DNA from: Exiguobacterium sp. SL-9
Lineage (GTDB): Bacteria; Bacillota; Bacilli; Exiguobacteriales; Exiguobacteriaceae
DNA: 64,000 bases
NCBI RefSeq assembly: GCF_004336985.1
Contig: NZ_SJUO01000002.1
Span: 434,001-498,000 of the forward strand
Direction: 5' to 3'
A program made the translations under genes and the position numbers. Under the pieces are notes generated by a model, which saw only the letters and a list, made by a program, of their open reading frames with translations, was not told the DNA's origin and searched no databases. Shown here piece after piece: positions 29,755 through 39,900 of the stretch; the stretch's first letter is position 1, and every line of letters begins with the position of its first letter.

Positions 29755-29888
29755 ATTTCTACGACTTTATTCATTAGAAAGGTTGTAGAATTCTCAAGCA
29801 TCACATTGGACTCAGGCCATTTCTGTTTTGTCCAGACCTTGAGATAAGGGTGTGCCATCACCCCTCCTGAGACAGGTCTAATAGACTC
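29755..29888 (-). ncRNA. Putative omega RNA (reRNA) scaffold of TnpB
   Basis: The non-coding tail just after the tnpB stop folds as expected for a TnpB guide scaffold. AGACCT (29834-29839) pairs with AGGTCT (29874-29879) around a GGGTG/CACCC hairpin (29848-29863), while CTCAGG (29811-29816) pairs with CCTGAG (29866-29871) across it, giving a pseudoknot. A terminal hairpin (29755-29791, ATTTCTAC / GTAGAAT ends) would mark the right end; the guide would then be the sequence just below 29755. The boundary is an estimate. Confidence 0.6.
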
Positions 29889-30965
29889 TCAGGCTGATGG
29901 ACTATTACCATCCACCACAGGTGCCCACCTTATATTCATTGCACCAATCAAATCTCTGTGTTTTTTCAACCCGCACGAACATGAATATACTCGGTCTTTT
30001 GCCTTATTTTTTTTACCACAAGAAGGACACATTTGTGATGTATAGGCAGGATTAACATATTCTATCTTAATCCCATCCAACTTTGCTTTGTATTCAATGT
30101 ACTTCGATAATCGATAAAATGACCAAGTGTGCAGATTTTTTGTGTTTTTACGGCTTGTTCTTGCCGTCTGTCTAAGTTTCGTTAGTTTCTCTAATCGAAT
30201 GACAGAAACATCATTTACTTTTGCAAATTCAACAATTTTTCTACTTATTTTATGGTCCTTGTCTCTCATCCATCGCTGTTCCTTGTTACCTAGGTTTTTA
30301 ACAGCTTTAACTTTCTTATTTCTGCTCAATTCTTTTCTTGTAGATTGAAACATCCTCCTCATATATTTATTTTCACGGCCATTCCCGAAAAATTTCGGCT
30401 TGCCACAGTCAGTGATAGCTACAGCTGGTACTTTTAATCCTAAGTCAACACCCATAATCTTTCCGTCATTCTTTTCCACAGTTGGAACAGTAATCGCGAT
30501 TTGGGCAATCCACTTATTAGACTTTTGAGTAATGCGTAATGCACCTAGTTTATGTTTTAACAACGAAAAATTACGATCATCTTTATCGATCATGTGCGCT
30601 TGAATTGCTGCTCTTTTGACTTTACCGTCCAATATAATGGGAATATAAATATAATCACAGTCAAAAGTATAACTTTGATTGTTCCAAAAACAGATAGGCT
30701 TTTTAAGAATTGAAACATTTTCAAATTTTTTCTTCTTAGCTTTATAGAACAAACTTTGTGCATCACGTATGGCTTGATTTTTTACAACGCTCGGCAATAT
30801 CACTTTTACATCTTTACTTGTTTTTTTTAAAATTAATTTCACTTCTACCATTTCTGCTACTAGCATATTAACAGTGTCAACATATAAACGACTCATCTCG
30901 TTTAAACTAGACTCTTGCTCTTTTGATGGATTTAATTTGATATTTACGGTTAGTTTTTGACTCAT
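29889..30965 (-). CDS. tnpB: TnpB, RNA-guided nuclease of the IS200/IS605 type
   Basis: A 358-aa TnpB. The RuvC-like catalytic triad appears intact: Asp174 in GVDLGLKVP, Glu259 in VIRLEKLT, and Asp338 in KKHRDLIGAMNI. The zinc finger cysteines are Cys313, Cys316, Cys329 and Cys331. Family knowledge: TnpB uses an RNA from the element's right end to cut DNA beside a short motif and so helps retain the element. AAAGGAGG lies upstream of the start. The gene is far more AT-rich than its neighbours and no tnpA transposase is near, so it is a solo TnpB copy. Confidence 0.92.
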   Translation of the reverse strand: MSQKLTVNIKLNPSKEQESSLNEMSRLYVDTVNMLVAEMVEVKLILKKTSKDVKVILPSVVKNQAIRDAQSLFYKAKKKKFENVSILKKPICFWNNQSYTFDCDYIYIPIILDGKVKRAAIQAHMIDKDDRNFSLLKHKLGALRITQKSNKWIAQIAITVPTVEKNDGKIMGVDLGLKVPAVAITDCGKPKFFGNGRENKYMRRMFQSTRKELSRNKKVKAVKNLGNKEQRWMRDKDHKISRKIVEFAKVNDVSVIRLEKLTKLRQTARTSRKNTKNLHTWSFYRLSKYIEYKAKLDGIKIEYVNPAYTSQMCPSCGKKNKAKDRVYSCSCGLKKHRDLIGAMNIRWAPVVDGNSPSA

Positions 30966-31188
30966 TCTTAATCCTCCTTTCTCTTATTTTTATAGAACAT
31001 TAGTTCTTATATTCCCGTTTTTTCAAATTATTCATTGAAAATTTGATGACTATTATTTATGAAATTTCTCACATTAGAGGATTTTTAATTTTAGACTTAA
31101 TCATCTTTAATACAATTTCAAATGATTTTATGGCGCTTATTTTAATGTGGTATCCATATAAAAATAAATTTCGCACAAGCATTAAAAA

Positions 31189-31216
31189 CCATCCCCGACG
31201 TGTGTCAGGGATGGTC
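31189..31216 (-). terminator. Terminator of the secA2-SLAP operon
   Basis: ACCATCCC / GGGATGGT stem followed by TTTTTAATG on the minus strand, 7 nt beyond the SLAP gene stop. Confidence 0.9.
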
Positions 31217-31222
31217 ATATCG

Positions 31223-32044
31223 TCACGAACGGATTCGAATCGAGATCGGTCCGTTGCTCTCGCCTTCCGGCCGCTTAAAGCGGACGTGGAGCGGATAGTC
31301 GTGTTTCGGTAAAATCGGCTCGGCGAGCACGGCGTCGGCCCAGCCGACGACCTCGTCCCGTTGCATCAGCTCGAGCGGGAGGCGTGGGATTTGGAGCGCC
31401 TGCTCGGCATAACCGTTCCGGACGAGGAGCGAGGCCCCAATCTCCGTGTCGGTCACGTCGAGATGGACGAGCAACAAATCGAACTGGCCTTCGGCGACCG
31501 GTCGGCTGAGGATGTTCATCCGTTTCAGGCGATGCCATGCCACGTCCGGGAACGCATCGCGCTCACTGTCCGTCACGTCTTGGAGCGGTGCCGTCGGGTT
31601 CATTTGGAAGGCGAGCTGAATCGACTCGGTATCGAGGTCGTCGACATCGGTGAACAGTTCCTCCTCAAAGAAGTCGAGATAGACGGGCTTGCTCGTCATC
31701 GCCTCGAACGACGGCAAGTCCATCCGGCTGAGCATCTTCTGGCCGAGCGGTTCGCGGCGTTCGTTCAACAAGAGCACCGGAATCTCGTCGAGCGAGAACT
31801 CGGTCGCGACCGTGTTGCGGAACAAGGCGACCACGGACAGACCGCCCGGGTTCTTCGTCGCACTGAGCAGTTCGATCGACAACTGATTATCCGCGAGCGG
31901 TGGCAACGTCGTCGCATGATAACGGAACACGTACTCATCTTCTTTCGAAATGTCCATTCCTTCATCGAACACGAGGCGGAGCGTCCGCTCGTCATCTTGA
32001 CGGATCACCGTCTCAACTTTCTTTCGTTTCAACAGTCCGAACAT
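31223..32044 (-). CDS. Accessory Sec system S-layer assembly (SLAP-type) protein
   Basis: A 273-aa soluble protein starting [50 protein letters not shown]; the body has two similar beta-rich halves (compare [17 protein letters not shown] with the second half ending in [11 protein letters not shown]), as in SLAP proteins encoded next to secA2 in Bacillus. Such proteins help SecA2 export S-layer proteins. The ATG at 32044 overlaps the secA2 stop and has GAGGAGGGG upstream. This gene looks intact while secA2 carries frameshifts. Confidence 0.75.
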   Translation of the reverse strand: MFGLLKRKKVETVIRQDDERTLRLVFDEGMDISKEDEYVFRYHATTLPPLADNQLSIELLSATKNPGGLSVVALFRNTVATEFSLDEIPVLLLNERREPLGQKMLSRMDLPSFEAMTSKPVYLDFFEEELFTDVDDLDTESIQLAFQMNPTAPLQDVTDSERDAFPDVAWHRLKRMNILSRPVAEGQFDLLLVHLDVTDTEIGASLLVRNGYAEQALQIPRLPLELMQRDEVVGWADAVLAEPILPKHDYPLHVRFKRPEGESNGPISIRIRS

Positions 32045-32045
32045 G

Positions 32046-34370
32046 TCACAGCCCCTCCTCTTCCCGTTGCGCAAAGTATAGGTCTAACTGGCACAGTTGA
32101 ATCGTCACGTCGCGGGCGATGTCGAGATACGTCTCTTGGAAAATCTCGAGCCCTTCCTTGCCGAACTGACGGCTCGGGTCTTCCTGGCCGTAGCTGCGGA
32201 GCCCGATCCCTTCTTTCAAGGCGTTCATCGTCGTCAAATGGTTCGTCCAGCGGATCATCGAGATGGCTGAGCAACTGTTGACGGGCGAAGGCGATGACTT
32301 CCGGGTACCCTTCGATGCGCTCTTGCGCCGTCTCGATGATCCCGTCGATCCATGGTGCGACCTCTTGTTTCAACTCGTCTTTATCTCCGACCGTCTCCGG
32401 CCATGGCAGTGTCTGTTGTGTCAAATAGACATAGTCCTCGAGCAAGGCATCTTTCGCCCACTCCTCCGGCACGAGCTCGGCATCGATGTGGCGGTCGAGC
32501 GTCTCTTCGAGCGCGAGGCGCATCATCGCGAGCACGTTGTTCAAGATGGCCGTCGCGTTGGCGTCGACCGCCTCGTCACGGATCGTATAGATGATGCGGC
32601 GCTGCTCGTTCAAGACGTCGTCGAGTTTGAACATGTAGTCGCGGACCGAGACACCGACGCCTTCAATCGTCGTCTGGGCGTATTCGATGATATCGCCGGC
32701 TTCCTTGTGGCGAATCTCCCCGTGCTCGTCCGGCTTCAGTTTGTGTTCGACCCGTTTCAATCGCTCGGCGGCGTACCGTTTGACGAGGTCATCCTCGAGC
32801 GAGACGAAGAAACGTGACATGCCCGGGTCGCCTTGGCGCCCCGACCGGCCGCGGAGCTGGTTGTCGACGCGGAGCGACTCGTGACGTTCCGTCCCGATGA
32901 CGTACAAACCGCCGCGCTCGCGCGCCGTCTCGTCTAAGACGATGTCGGTCCCGCGTCCAGCCATGTTCGTCGCAATCGTCACGTGCCGAGGCGTCCAGCC
33001 TCGGCGATGATCTCGGCTTCTTGGGCGACCGTCTTCGCGTTCAACAGCTCATGCTTGATGCCTTGTCGCTCGAGCTGTTCGCTGAAGGCCTCCGACTGGG
33101 CAATCGATGTCGTCCCGATTAAGATCGGTTGTCCCGTCGCGTGAATGGCCGCCACTTCTTGTCCGACCGCCGCATATTTATGGGCGATCGTGTCAAAGAC
33201 GCGGTCCGGCAAGTCTTCACGCAGACGCGGCCGGTTCGTCGGCACTTGGACGACGTCCATCTGATACGTCTTCATGAACTCTTCGCGTGACGTCTGCGCC
33301 GTACCCGTCATGCCACCGAGGAGCGGATACATCCGGAAGTAGTGTTGAATCGTGATCTCGGCCGTCGTCTTATTCTCTTCGGTGATGTCGAGCTGTTCTT
33401 TCGCCTCGAGCGCCTGATGGAGGCCTTCCGACAGACTGCGTCCTTCCATGACCCGGCCCGTGAACAAATCGATCAACTCGATCTTGCCTTCTTGGACGAT
33501 ATAGTCGACGTCCCGCTCGAACAACACGTTCGCCCGGAGCGCCTGCATCATGTAGTGATAGAGGACGTGGTGCTCGGCGGAGAACAAGTTATCGACCGAG
33601 AACAACGCCTCGATTTTCTCGATGCCCTGATCCGAGAACATGACGGCGCGCGCCTCGAGGTCGACCGTATAGTCGTCTTCCGTCAATTGACCGAACACGG
33701 CTTGGGCGAGCCGTTTCAAGCGGACGTTTGACTCGTCCTTCTGGGCGATGATGAGCGGCGTCTTCGCCTCGTCGATTAAGACGCTGTCGACTTCATCGAG
33801 CAAGGCGAAATGGAACGGACGCTGCACGCGTTCTTCCGGCGAGCCGACCAAATGGTCCCGAAGATAGTCGAACCCGAACTCAGTCCCGACCCCGTATGTA
33901 ATGTCGGCCGCATATGCCGCTTGTTTGTCAGGAAGCTCCATCTCCGGTACGTTCAGTCCGACCGTGAGGCCGAGGAACGTGTGAATCTTCCCGATCTGTT
34001 CGGCGTCACGTTGCGCCAAATAGTCGTTCACCGTGATGACATGGACGCCTTTCCCTTCAAGCGCCTTGACGAACGCAGGCAATGCCGCGACGAGCGTCTT
34101 CCCTTCCCCGGTCAGCATCTCCGCAATATTCCCTTCGAGGAGCGCGAGATCTCCGATGAGCTGGACGTCATAGTGACGGAGCCCGATCGTGCGGACCGAT
34201 GCCTCGCGGACGAGGGCGAACCCTTCCTCCGTGATGGCGCGGACGTCCGCACCGTCCGTGAGCCGCTGTTTCAATTCGAGCGCGTACTGGCGAAGCGCTG
34301 CATCGTCCAATGCTTGCATCGTCTCCTCGTACGCGTTGATGCGTTCGACTTGTTTCTTATAGGTTTTCAA
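32046..34370 (-). pseudogene. secA2: secA2, accessory Sec translocase ATPase, two frameshifts
   Basis: The locus codes for a nearly full-length SecA2 (about 774 residues) in three blocks. Block 1 (34370-32979) has Walker A GEGKT (residues 88-92), DEVDS, and the preprotein and first half of NBD2, ending [20 protein letters not shown]. Block 2 (from about 32982) continues [16 protein letters not shown] in another frame, because ACGGTG reads ACGTG at about 32983-32985. Block 3 (to 32046), with [15 protein letters not shown], returns to the first frame at about 32262. All motifs remain, so either the gene died recently or the sequence has two indel errors. A SLAP gene follows it directly. Confidence 0.85.
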
Positions 34371-34604
34371 TCATCGTGCCTGATCATTGGTCAATTGCTT
34401 CACAAAATCAATCACAGGATAGCCTCCATCGTCCGAAACCATATTTGTCTAGCTACCCTCCCATTATACCGGATTTTGTTTCTCCCTCGCTTTATTATTT
34501 CGGTAAATCCCAAAAAGTTGGAATTTCATCATGCATTTCACCCTTTTTTTTACTTCTTTCAAATTTCTTTTCATTTTTCTATTTGAGACGGCGTGAGACC
34601 GTGA

Positions 34605-34633
34605 TACGATGAAAAAAACAGAACGTTTGTTCG
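34605..34633 (+). promoter_or_regulatory. LexA (SOS) box and promoter of uvrX-yolD
   Basis: AGAACGTTTGTTCG (34620-34633) matches the Bacillus LexA consensus CGAAC-N4-GTTCG at all but the first base. It lies just after a -10 TACGAT (34605-34610) with TTGAGA at 34583-34588 (16-nt spacer). Confidence 0.8.
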
Positions 34634-34652
34634 CAAAAAAGGAGAGGTGGCT

Positions 34653-35948
34653 ATGCGACGTCGGATTTTTTGTATCGACAGCGTCTCGTTCTACGCCAGT
34701 TGCGAGTGCGCCGCCCGCAAGTTGAACCCGTACAAGACGAAGCTCGTCGTCTTATCGAACCTGCAGGACCACGGTGCCCTCGTCCTCGCCGCGACACCGC
34801 CGATGAAGCAGCTCGGCATCAAGACCGGGTCCCGGCGCTTCCACATCGACCGCTTGCCGTGGCACGAGCGGCGGCACGTCATCTACGCCGAGGCCCGGAT
34901 GAGCCACTATTTGAACGTGTCCGTGCAAATCGTCCATATCCTGCATCAGTTCGCACCCCCGGAGGCAATCCGCGTCTACTCGATCGATGAGACGCTCGTC
35001 GACTTGACCGGGACGGAGCGCCTGTTCGGGAACGATGCGCACGTCGCCCGCCTCATCCGCTCGACCGTGTTCCGCTATACCGGCATCCCCGTCACGATCG
35101 GCATCGGGCCGAACAACGTCCTCGCCAAGCTCGTCCTCGACTTGCATGGGAAGAAGACGGGTGTCGCCAGCTGTTTCCTCCATGACGTCGAACGATTAAT
35201 CCACCCGGCCCCGATCGGCAAGATGTGGGGCGTCGGCGCGAAGATGGAAGTCCATCTCCATCGGCTCGGCATCGACACGATTGGTGACCTCGCCCGCTAT
35301 CCGCTCGAGACGCTCCATGAGAAGTTCGGCGTCATCGGCGCCGAGCTGTGGCATCACGCCTGGGGCATCGACGAGTCACCGACGATCCTCCCGCCGAGCT
35401 CTTTGTTCGGGGCGAAACGGCAACGCCCTCGGACGATCGGCCACGGTATCACGCTCATGAAGGACTATACGACGTATGTGGCCATTCGGCTCGTCCTGCA
35501 GGCCATCGCCGTCGAGGTCGGGATGCGGACGCGGCAGGCCGGACTCGTCGGCGGCAGCATCCATCTCGGTGTCCGTTACACTCGGACGAGCGAGCGGCGC
35601 GGCTTCAGCAAACAAAAAAAGCTCGCCCGCTTCACAGCGGACGAGCGCGAGTTCTTGCCGGTGTTGTTGACGCTTTTTCTCGACGCGTGGGACGAGACGG
35701 AGGCCGTCCGGTACGTCTCGGTCGCCCTCGGGAAACTCGAGCCAAGGAGCGACCACGTCCAGCTCTCCTTTTTCGAGGATGAGTGGGCCCGGGCGCGCCG
35801 GTTCGACTTCCTCGACCTCGTCGATAGCTTGAACGTCCGCTTCGGCCGCGGCACGATCCGCCCGGCATCGAGCCTATTGAAAGACAGTCCGCTCCGTACC
35901 CGCCAGCGGTTAATCGGTGGACATAAACAAGGAGGTGAATCGTCATGA
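34653..35948 (+). CDS. uvrX: Y-family DNA polymerase, UvrX/UmuC-like
   Basis: A 431-aa translesion polymerase of the Gram-positive UvrX type. Catalytic carboxylates lie in [12 protein letters not shown] (about residue 7) and [12 protein letters not shown] (about residue 110); helix-hairpin-helix-like [26 protein letters not shown] and the little-finger region follow. The start is the ATG at 34653 with AGGAGAGG upstream (a GTG at 34647 is in frame). An SOS box precedes it. yolD overlaps its end by 4 nt. Confidence 0.92.
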   Translation: MRRRIFCIDSVSFYASCECAARKLNPYKTKLVVLSNLQDHGALVLAATPPMKQLGIKTGSRRFHIDRLPWHERRHVIYAEARMSHYLNVSVQIVHILHQFAPPEAIRVYSIDETLVDLTGTERLFGNDAHVARLIRSTVFRYTGIPVTIGIGPNNVLAKLVLDLHGKKTGVASCFLHDVERLIHPAPIGKMWGVGAKMEVHLHRLGIDTIGDLARYPLETLHEKFGVIGAELWHHAWGIDESPTILPPSSLFGAKRQRPRTIGHGITLMKDYTTYVAIRLVLQAIAVEVGMRTRQAGLVGGSIHLGVRYTRTSERRGFSKQKKLARFTADEREFLPVLLTLFLDAWDETEAVRYVSVALGKLEPRSDHVQLSFFEDEWARARRFDFLDLVDSLNVRFGRGTIRPASSLLKDSPLRTRQRLIGGHKQGGESS

Positions 35949-36274
35949 GCCAGACCCGCTACAAAGACCGCGGTGAATTGAAATGGAGCCCGTTCCTCAT
36001 GCCCGAGCACGTGGCGCTCCTGAAGAAATATTACGCCCACGTCCAAAAGATCGAGCTGCCCGACTTGGATGAGCAGTTGCTCTATTTGTGGCAAACCGAG
36101 CTCGAACGCGCCATCCGGGAAGGAGACGCCGTCGAGCTAACGCTGTTCGACAACGGCATGACCCATACGGTGCGCGGCTACGTCCACGCCATCTATTACG
36201 CCGAGCGTGAAGTCGAGCTGTTCGCCACGGACGTGCGCCGCATCCCGTTCGGTCAGATTCTGTCCGTCCGTTAA
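35945..36274 (+). CDS. YolD-like protein
   Basis: A 109-aa YolD-family protein: [23 protein letters not shown], then [32 protein letters not shown]. YolD proteins are encoded with UvrX-type polymerases and are proposed to act in the place of UmuD. It overlaps uvrX (ATGA) and is preceded by AAGGAGGTGA. Its TAA stop overlaps the stop of the convergent sulP gene. Confidence 0.9.
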   Translation: MSQTRYKDRGELKWSPFLMPEHVALLKKYYAHVQKIELPDLDEQLLYLWQTELERAIREGDAVELTLFDNGMTHTVRGYVHAIYYAEREVELFATDVRRIPFGQILSVR

Positions 36275-37827
36275 GACGCGTCAATCGCTTCCTGTGTCGT
36301 CTCGAACGTGTCGACATGATCGAGCACGCCGTAATGCGTGAGCGTCTGCCGCACGGGTGCCGATAAGTGCGCGAAGACGACACGACGGTCGGCCACCTTT
36401 AACTCCCGGACGACGCGGCGAATCTCTTCGACGGCCGTCACATCGATGACCGGACAACGGTGGAAGTTGAAGATGAACACGTCAGGCTCGTCATGGATAT
36501 GATGCAATACGTGCTCGAACATCTCGATTGCCCCGAAGAAGAGCGGACCCTCGACACTGAAGACGACTTGACCGTCGCGCGTCACGTACCGTTCCGTCTG
36601 TTCGCGGACGTCAATCGTATCGGCCATCCGTTTCGCGAACAAGGCGAGCGCACAGATGACCCCGACCTCGACGGCGACGACGAGGTCGACGAACACGGTC
36701 AGCCCGAGCGTGACGAGCAAAACGAGCGACTCGGCCGACCGATGCTTGAGCATCTCGAAGACGTGGTGCCGCTCCGACATGTTCCAAGCGACGCGCATCA
36801 AGATCGGGGCAAGTGCGGCCAGCGGGACGTAGCTCGCGAGCGGTGCCAACACGAGCACGGCGAGGAGCACCGTCAAACCGTGAATAACGCCGGCACGACG
36901 ACTGACGGCACCAGCTTGGATGTTCGTCGCCGTCCGGGCGATGGCGCCCGTCGCTGGAATCCCGCCGAAGAACGGGACGACGACGTTGGCAAGCCCTTGC
37001 CCGAACAGTTCCTTGTCCGGGTTCATCTTCGTGCCAGCCATCCCGTCCGCGACCGCACCCGACAATAGCGATTCGAGCGCCCCGAGGAAGGCGATGGCGA
37101 AAGCCGATGGAAGCAACGTCGCAATCAAATCGAGGTCGATGGCGAGCCAGTTGAAGTCAGGCAATCCGCTCGGGATACCGCCATAGGCGCTGCCGATCGT
37201 CGCGACTTTCCCGGGAATGACGAGGCTGACGAACGTAGGCACGAGCATCGCCATCAACAGGAGTGGCAACTTGACAGGCAGCTTCGGCACGAGCCAGAGC
37301 GTCAAGAAACCGATGGCGGCAATGAAGACGGGCCAAAGACTCGCCTCCGGTAATGACGTCACGAGCTGAAGGAAGTTCTCGTGGAAGTGCGGCGCCTTCT
37401 CGAACGTGATGCCGAACAGTTCATCGAGTTGGTCGACGAAGATGACGACGGCAATCCCGGCCGTGAACCCGATCGTGACGGCGCGCGGCATGAAACGGAT
37501 GAGCCGTCCGACGCGGAGCACGCTCATGAGGAATAACAGGATCCCCGCGAGGAACGTCGTCACGAGCAACCCTTCGTAGCCGTGTGCGAGCATGACGCCC
37601 GAGACGATCGGAATAAAGGCGCCGGTCGGTCCGGCGATTTGGAACGTCGAGCCCCCGAACAGGCTGACGATAATCCCGGCGATGATGGCCGTGTACAAGC
37701 CGTACACCGGTCCGACGCCCGAGGCGATCGCGAACGCCATCGCGAGCGGCACCGCGACGACCCCGACGGTGATCCCGGCCGAGATGTCTTTTTGCCATCT
37801 TTGGCGTGGTGTCATGAAGTTGTCCAT
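36271..37827 (-). CDS. SulP-family anion transporter with STAS domain
   Basis: A 518-aa membrane protein. The N-terminal [44 protein letters not shown] is the sulfate-transporter signature; about 12 membrane segments follow, with a cytosolic STAS domain from about residue 410 ([34 protein letters not shown]). Substrate may be sulfate, bicarbonate or dicarboxylate. The start is the ATG at 37827 with AGAAGGA upstream. The gene is convergent with yolD and shares a TTAA for both stop codons. Confidence 0.9.
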   Translation of the reverse strand: MDNFMTPRQRWQKDISAGITVGVVAVPLAMAFAIASGVGPVYGLYTAIIAGIIVSLFGGSTFQIAGPTGAFIPIVSGVMLAHGYEGLLVTTFLAGILLFLMSVLRVGRLIRFMPRAVTIGFTAGIAVVIFVDQLDELFGITFEKAPHFHENFLQLVTSLPEASLWPVFIAAIGFLTLWLVPKLPVKLPLLLMAMLVPTFVSLVIPGKVATIGSAYGGIPSGLPDFNWLAIDLDLIATLLPSAFAIAFLGALESLLSGAVADGMAGTKMNPDKELFGQGLANVVVPFFGGIPATGAIARTATNIQAGAVSRRAGVIHGLTVLLAVLVLAPLASYVPLAALAPILMRVAWNMSERHHVFEMLKHRSAESLVLLVTLGLTVFVDLVVAVEVGVICALALFAKRMADTIDVREQTERYVTRDGQVVFSVEGPLFFGAIEMFEHVLHHIHDEPDVFIFNFHRCPVIDVTAVEEIRRVVRELKVADRRVVFAHLSAPVRQTLTHYGVLDHVDTFETTQEAIDAS

Positions 37828-37927
37828 TCTTGCATTCCTTCTTTCCATGATGTCGAAAACGAGTTCAGTTTACGCCTGTATGTATTCTTTGTAAACGACT
37901 CTGGCGAAACGTTAACATAATGGACAA

Positions 37928-37955
37928 AACAAAGACGCATCACGATGGATGCGTC
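37928..37955 (-). terminator. Terminator of the phosphotransferase locus
   Basis: GACGCATC / GATGCGTC hairpin with TTTGTTTTG downstream on the minus strand. Confidence 0.85.
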
Positions 37956-37983
37956 GAAGAGTGACCGGGGTACAACAACAAAT

Positions 37984-39064
37984 TCATAGCTCACTCAATC
38001 GAGAGGTGGCGAACTGTTTCAGTGCGTGACATAATCCGAACAGCCGGGTTGTGATGGCTTCCTTGCTTCCATAACGAATCGTATCCTCCCGTGCCAATTC
38101 TTCTTGACGTAACAGCTGATGGTGAAGGTAAGCCGTCTCGAGTAATTGGAGCAACTGTTCCCCTCTCACTTCTCGAACGATTGACGGATTCCCGTCGCTG
38201 TAGCCTGCAAGGAACCCTTCTGCTATTCCTTTTAATTGTGCTTCACACAAATCAAATCGATGCCTCTGATAGCGTTCCGTTTGTGACAGGGCGACAAAAA
38301 AGGTCTCGTATAAGTTCATGAAATTGCCAGCCATGCCTCGCGATCGGATAAGGATCAATCAAACAGACGCGATTCTCTTGCAATAAAATATTTTCGGGAG
38401 ACGCATCTTGATTGACGAGACTCGGGACGCTGATTTGATCGTTGCGAAGTGCTGTCGCCGCGTTGAGCATTTGTTCGACTACATCATCTTTAAACTCGGG
38501 ATACGCGGCGCTTAACGTTTTGTAGTCTGCCAAGTGCTCCGTACTTTCTTCCCGGATCAACGTGTGAATGTCCCTGTTCAAACTGCCGTGTAATTTCTTC
38601 TCGTCCGTCCACATCAAATAACCTAACCCCTCGACATCGTGTCGGACTTGATCGGTTTTTCGATAAATCTCCCCGACCTGAGCCCCCACCTGTGAAGCTT
38701 GTTCTTTCGTCATCGTATGTAAAGAAAGAGGGGCACCCCCGAATGACTCTAACGTATACGTGAACTCAGCAGACACGTAGAATTCAAAAAAATTTGGAGC
38801 AGCTCCTTGAACCGCGCGATTCACGGACTGATAATACAATTTCGTAGCGGCATACTCTGCCATCAGTGCGTCATAGTCAAATACAACAGGCTTTCCGTAA
38901 GCGACTTCTTTCGGAATCCGCAACACCAGTTCGTGACCGTCTTTTGACACTTTCCATGCGTCATGCCACGCACCTTCACCAAGAAAAATGGGTTCGGTGA
39001 CACCAGCATGTCGGAACGCCTTGATTCGTTTTTCTTGGGTCCTTTGTTGAATCGTCATCGCCAT
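37984..39064 (-). pseudogene. Aminoglycoside phosphotransferase-like kinase, frameshifted
   Basis: The first part (39064-38252) encodes a protein-kinase-like fold: IFLGEGAWHDAWKVSKDGHELVLRIPK, the catalytic NQDASPENILL (HxD-like region) and the metal-binding CLIDPYPIAR. Just after DPYPIAR (about 38340-38345) the frame shifts by one base, and the rest (GMAGNFMNLYETFFVALSQTERYQRHRF to 37984) continues in another frame. Joined, it would be about 360 aa, typical for the APH/HipA-like small-molecule kinase family. Substrate unknown. The start is the ATG at 39064 with GGAGGA upstream. Confidence 0.75.
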
Positions 39065-39278
39065 GTTCAATCCTCCATTGTTCCATTCTATTTAGCATAT
39101 TACCTTGACTCGAACGACCAAAGTAACTTTATTGGAAATTACAGTAAACACTTTGTTATTGTTGCTTTAAAGTGAAACACATAAAAAGAAGTAAGTCGTA
39201 ATGGCAACAAATCCATTCACTATGTGAATGGTACTAAAAAACGTATACAGCGTTACTTAGAAAATGAGGGATGACACG

Positions 39279-39872
39279 ATGAATACAAAGTATCAACTGA
39301 CTTTCGAAGATTTTATGGCGTTACAGAAAGACTCGTTAAAGAGAAGCGAGCATCATAAAGCTAGATACAATATTACAACTGTCGCACTCGCCATGATGGT
39401 CTTTTTGCTCGGCTTTATCGTTCTTCATATCATATTGCCGATGTCTCTCTATTTTTATACGCTCTATCTGAATTCGGAGAACACATTTAAGCTTATTGTA
39501 GTGTGTTTAGCCATCATCCCCGTCATTTTAATGAGATCACTTATAGGAAAGTATTACGATTTCGTCACGCTTCGCAAACTTAAATCGGCTTATAAAAATG
39601 ATAAGCGATGGCCACGCGATGTGACGTTGCACCTTCATGAAACTGGGATTCACGTAACTTCATCTTATATCAGTGGGATTAAAAAAACCGATGTGGCATG
39701 GGAGTCCATTAAGGTTGTTGGCGAAGACGACCATCACTTCTTTTTATACTATGAAACGAACGAAGCCATCATTATCCCAAAAATGATTTCTCCATTAAAT
39801 GAATCAGAAAATAGAGCGCTTCTTGATTCAATAGTTCAACGTTTAAATCATAGTTCAAAGGTAGATAGTTGA
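39279..39872 (+). CDS. YcxB-like protein, paralogue 3
   Basis: A 197-aa protein: LTFEDFMALQKDSLKRSEHHK, two hydrophobic segments (about 30-85), WPRDVTLHLHETGIHVTSSY, VAWESIKVVGEDDHHFFLYYETNEAIIIPKM. It shares with paralogue 4 the exact motif EDFMALQKD, so these two are closer to one another than to the pair at 24.4-25.6 kb. The ATG at 39279 has GAGGG upstream. A perfect hairpin (39213-39231) lies upstream. Function unknown. Confidence 0.82.
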   Translation: MNTKYQLTFEDFMALQKDSLKRSEHHKARYNITTVALAMMVFLLGFIVLHIILPMSLYFYTLYLNSENTFKLIVVCLAIIPVILMRSLIGKYYDFVTLRKLKSAYKNDKRWPRDVTLHLHETGIHVTSSYISGIKKTDVAWESIKVVGEDDHHFFLYYETNEAIIIPKMISPLNESENRALLDSIVQRLNHSSKVDS

Positions 39873-39900
39873 ATGTCCCACAGAAATGAGGAATAGATCG

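Larger units (their letters stand above)
29701..31185. mobile_element. Solo TnpB element (IS200/IS605-like, tnpA absent)
   Basis: The AT-rich block between two GC-rich host terminators holds tnpB, its structured 3' tail and about 220 nt of AT-rich upstream sequence without an ORF. Exact ends cannot be fixed; IS605-type elements have no terminal inverted repeats or target duplication. Confidence 0.6.

Noticed and set aside
31361-32281. A 306-codon plus-strand frame.
   Set aside because: It is a shadow of the SLAP gene and secA2 end on the opposite strand.
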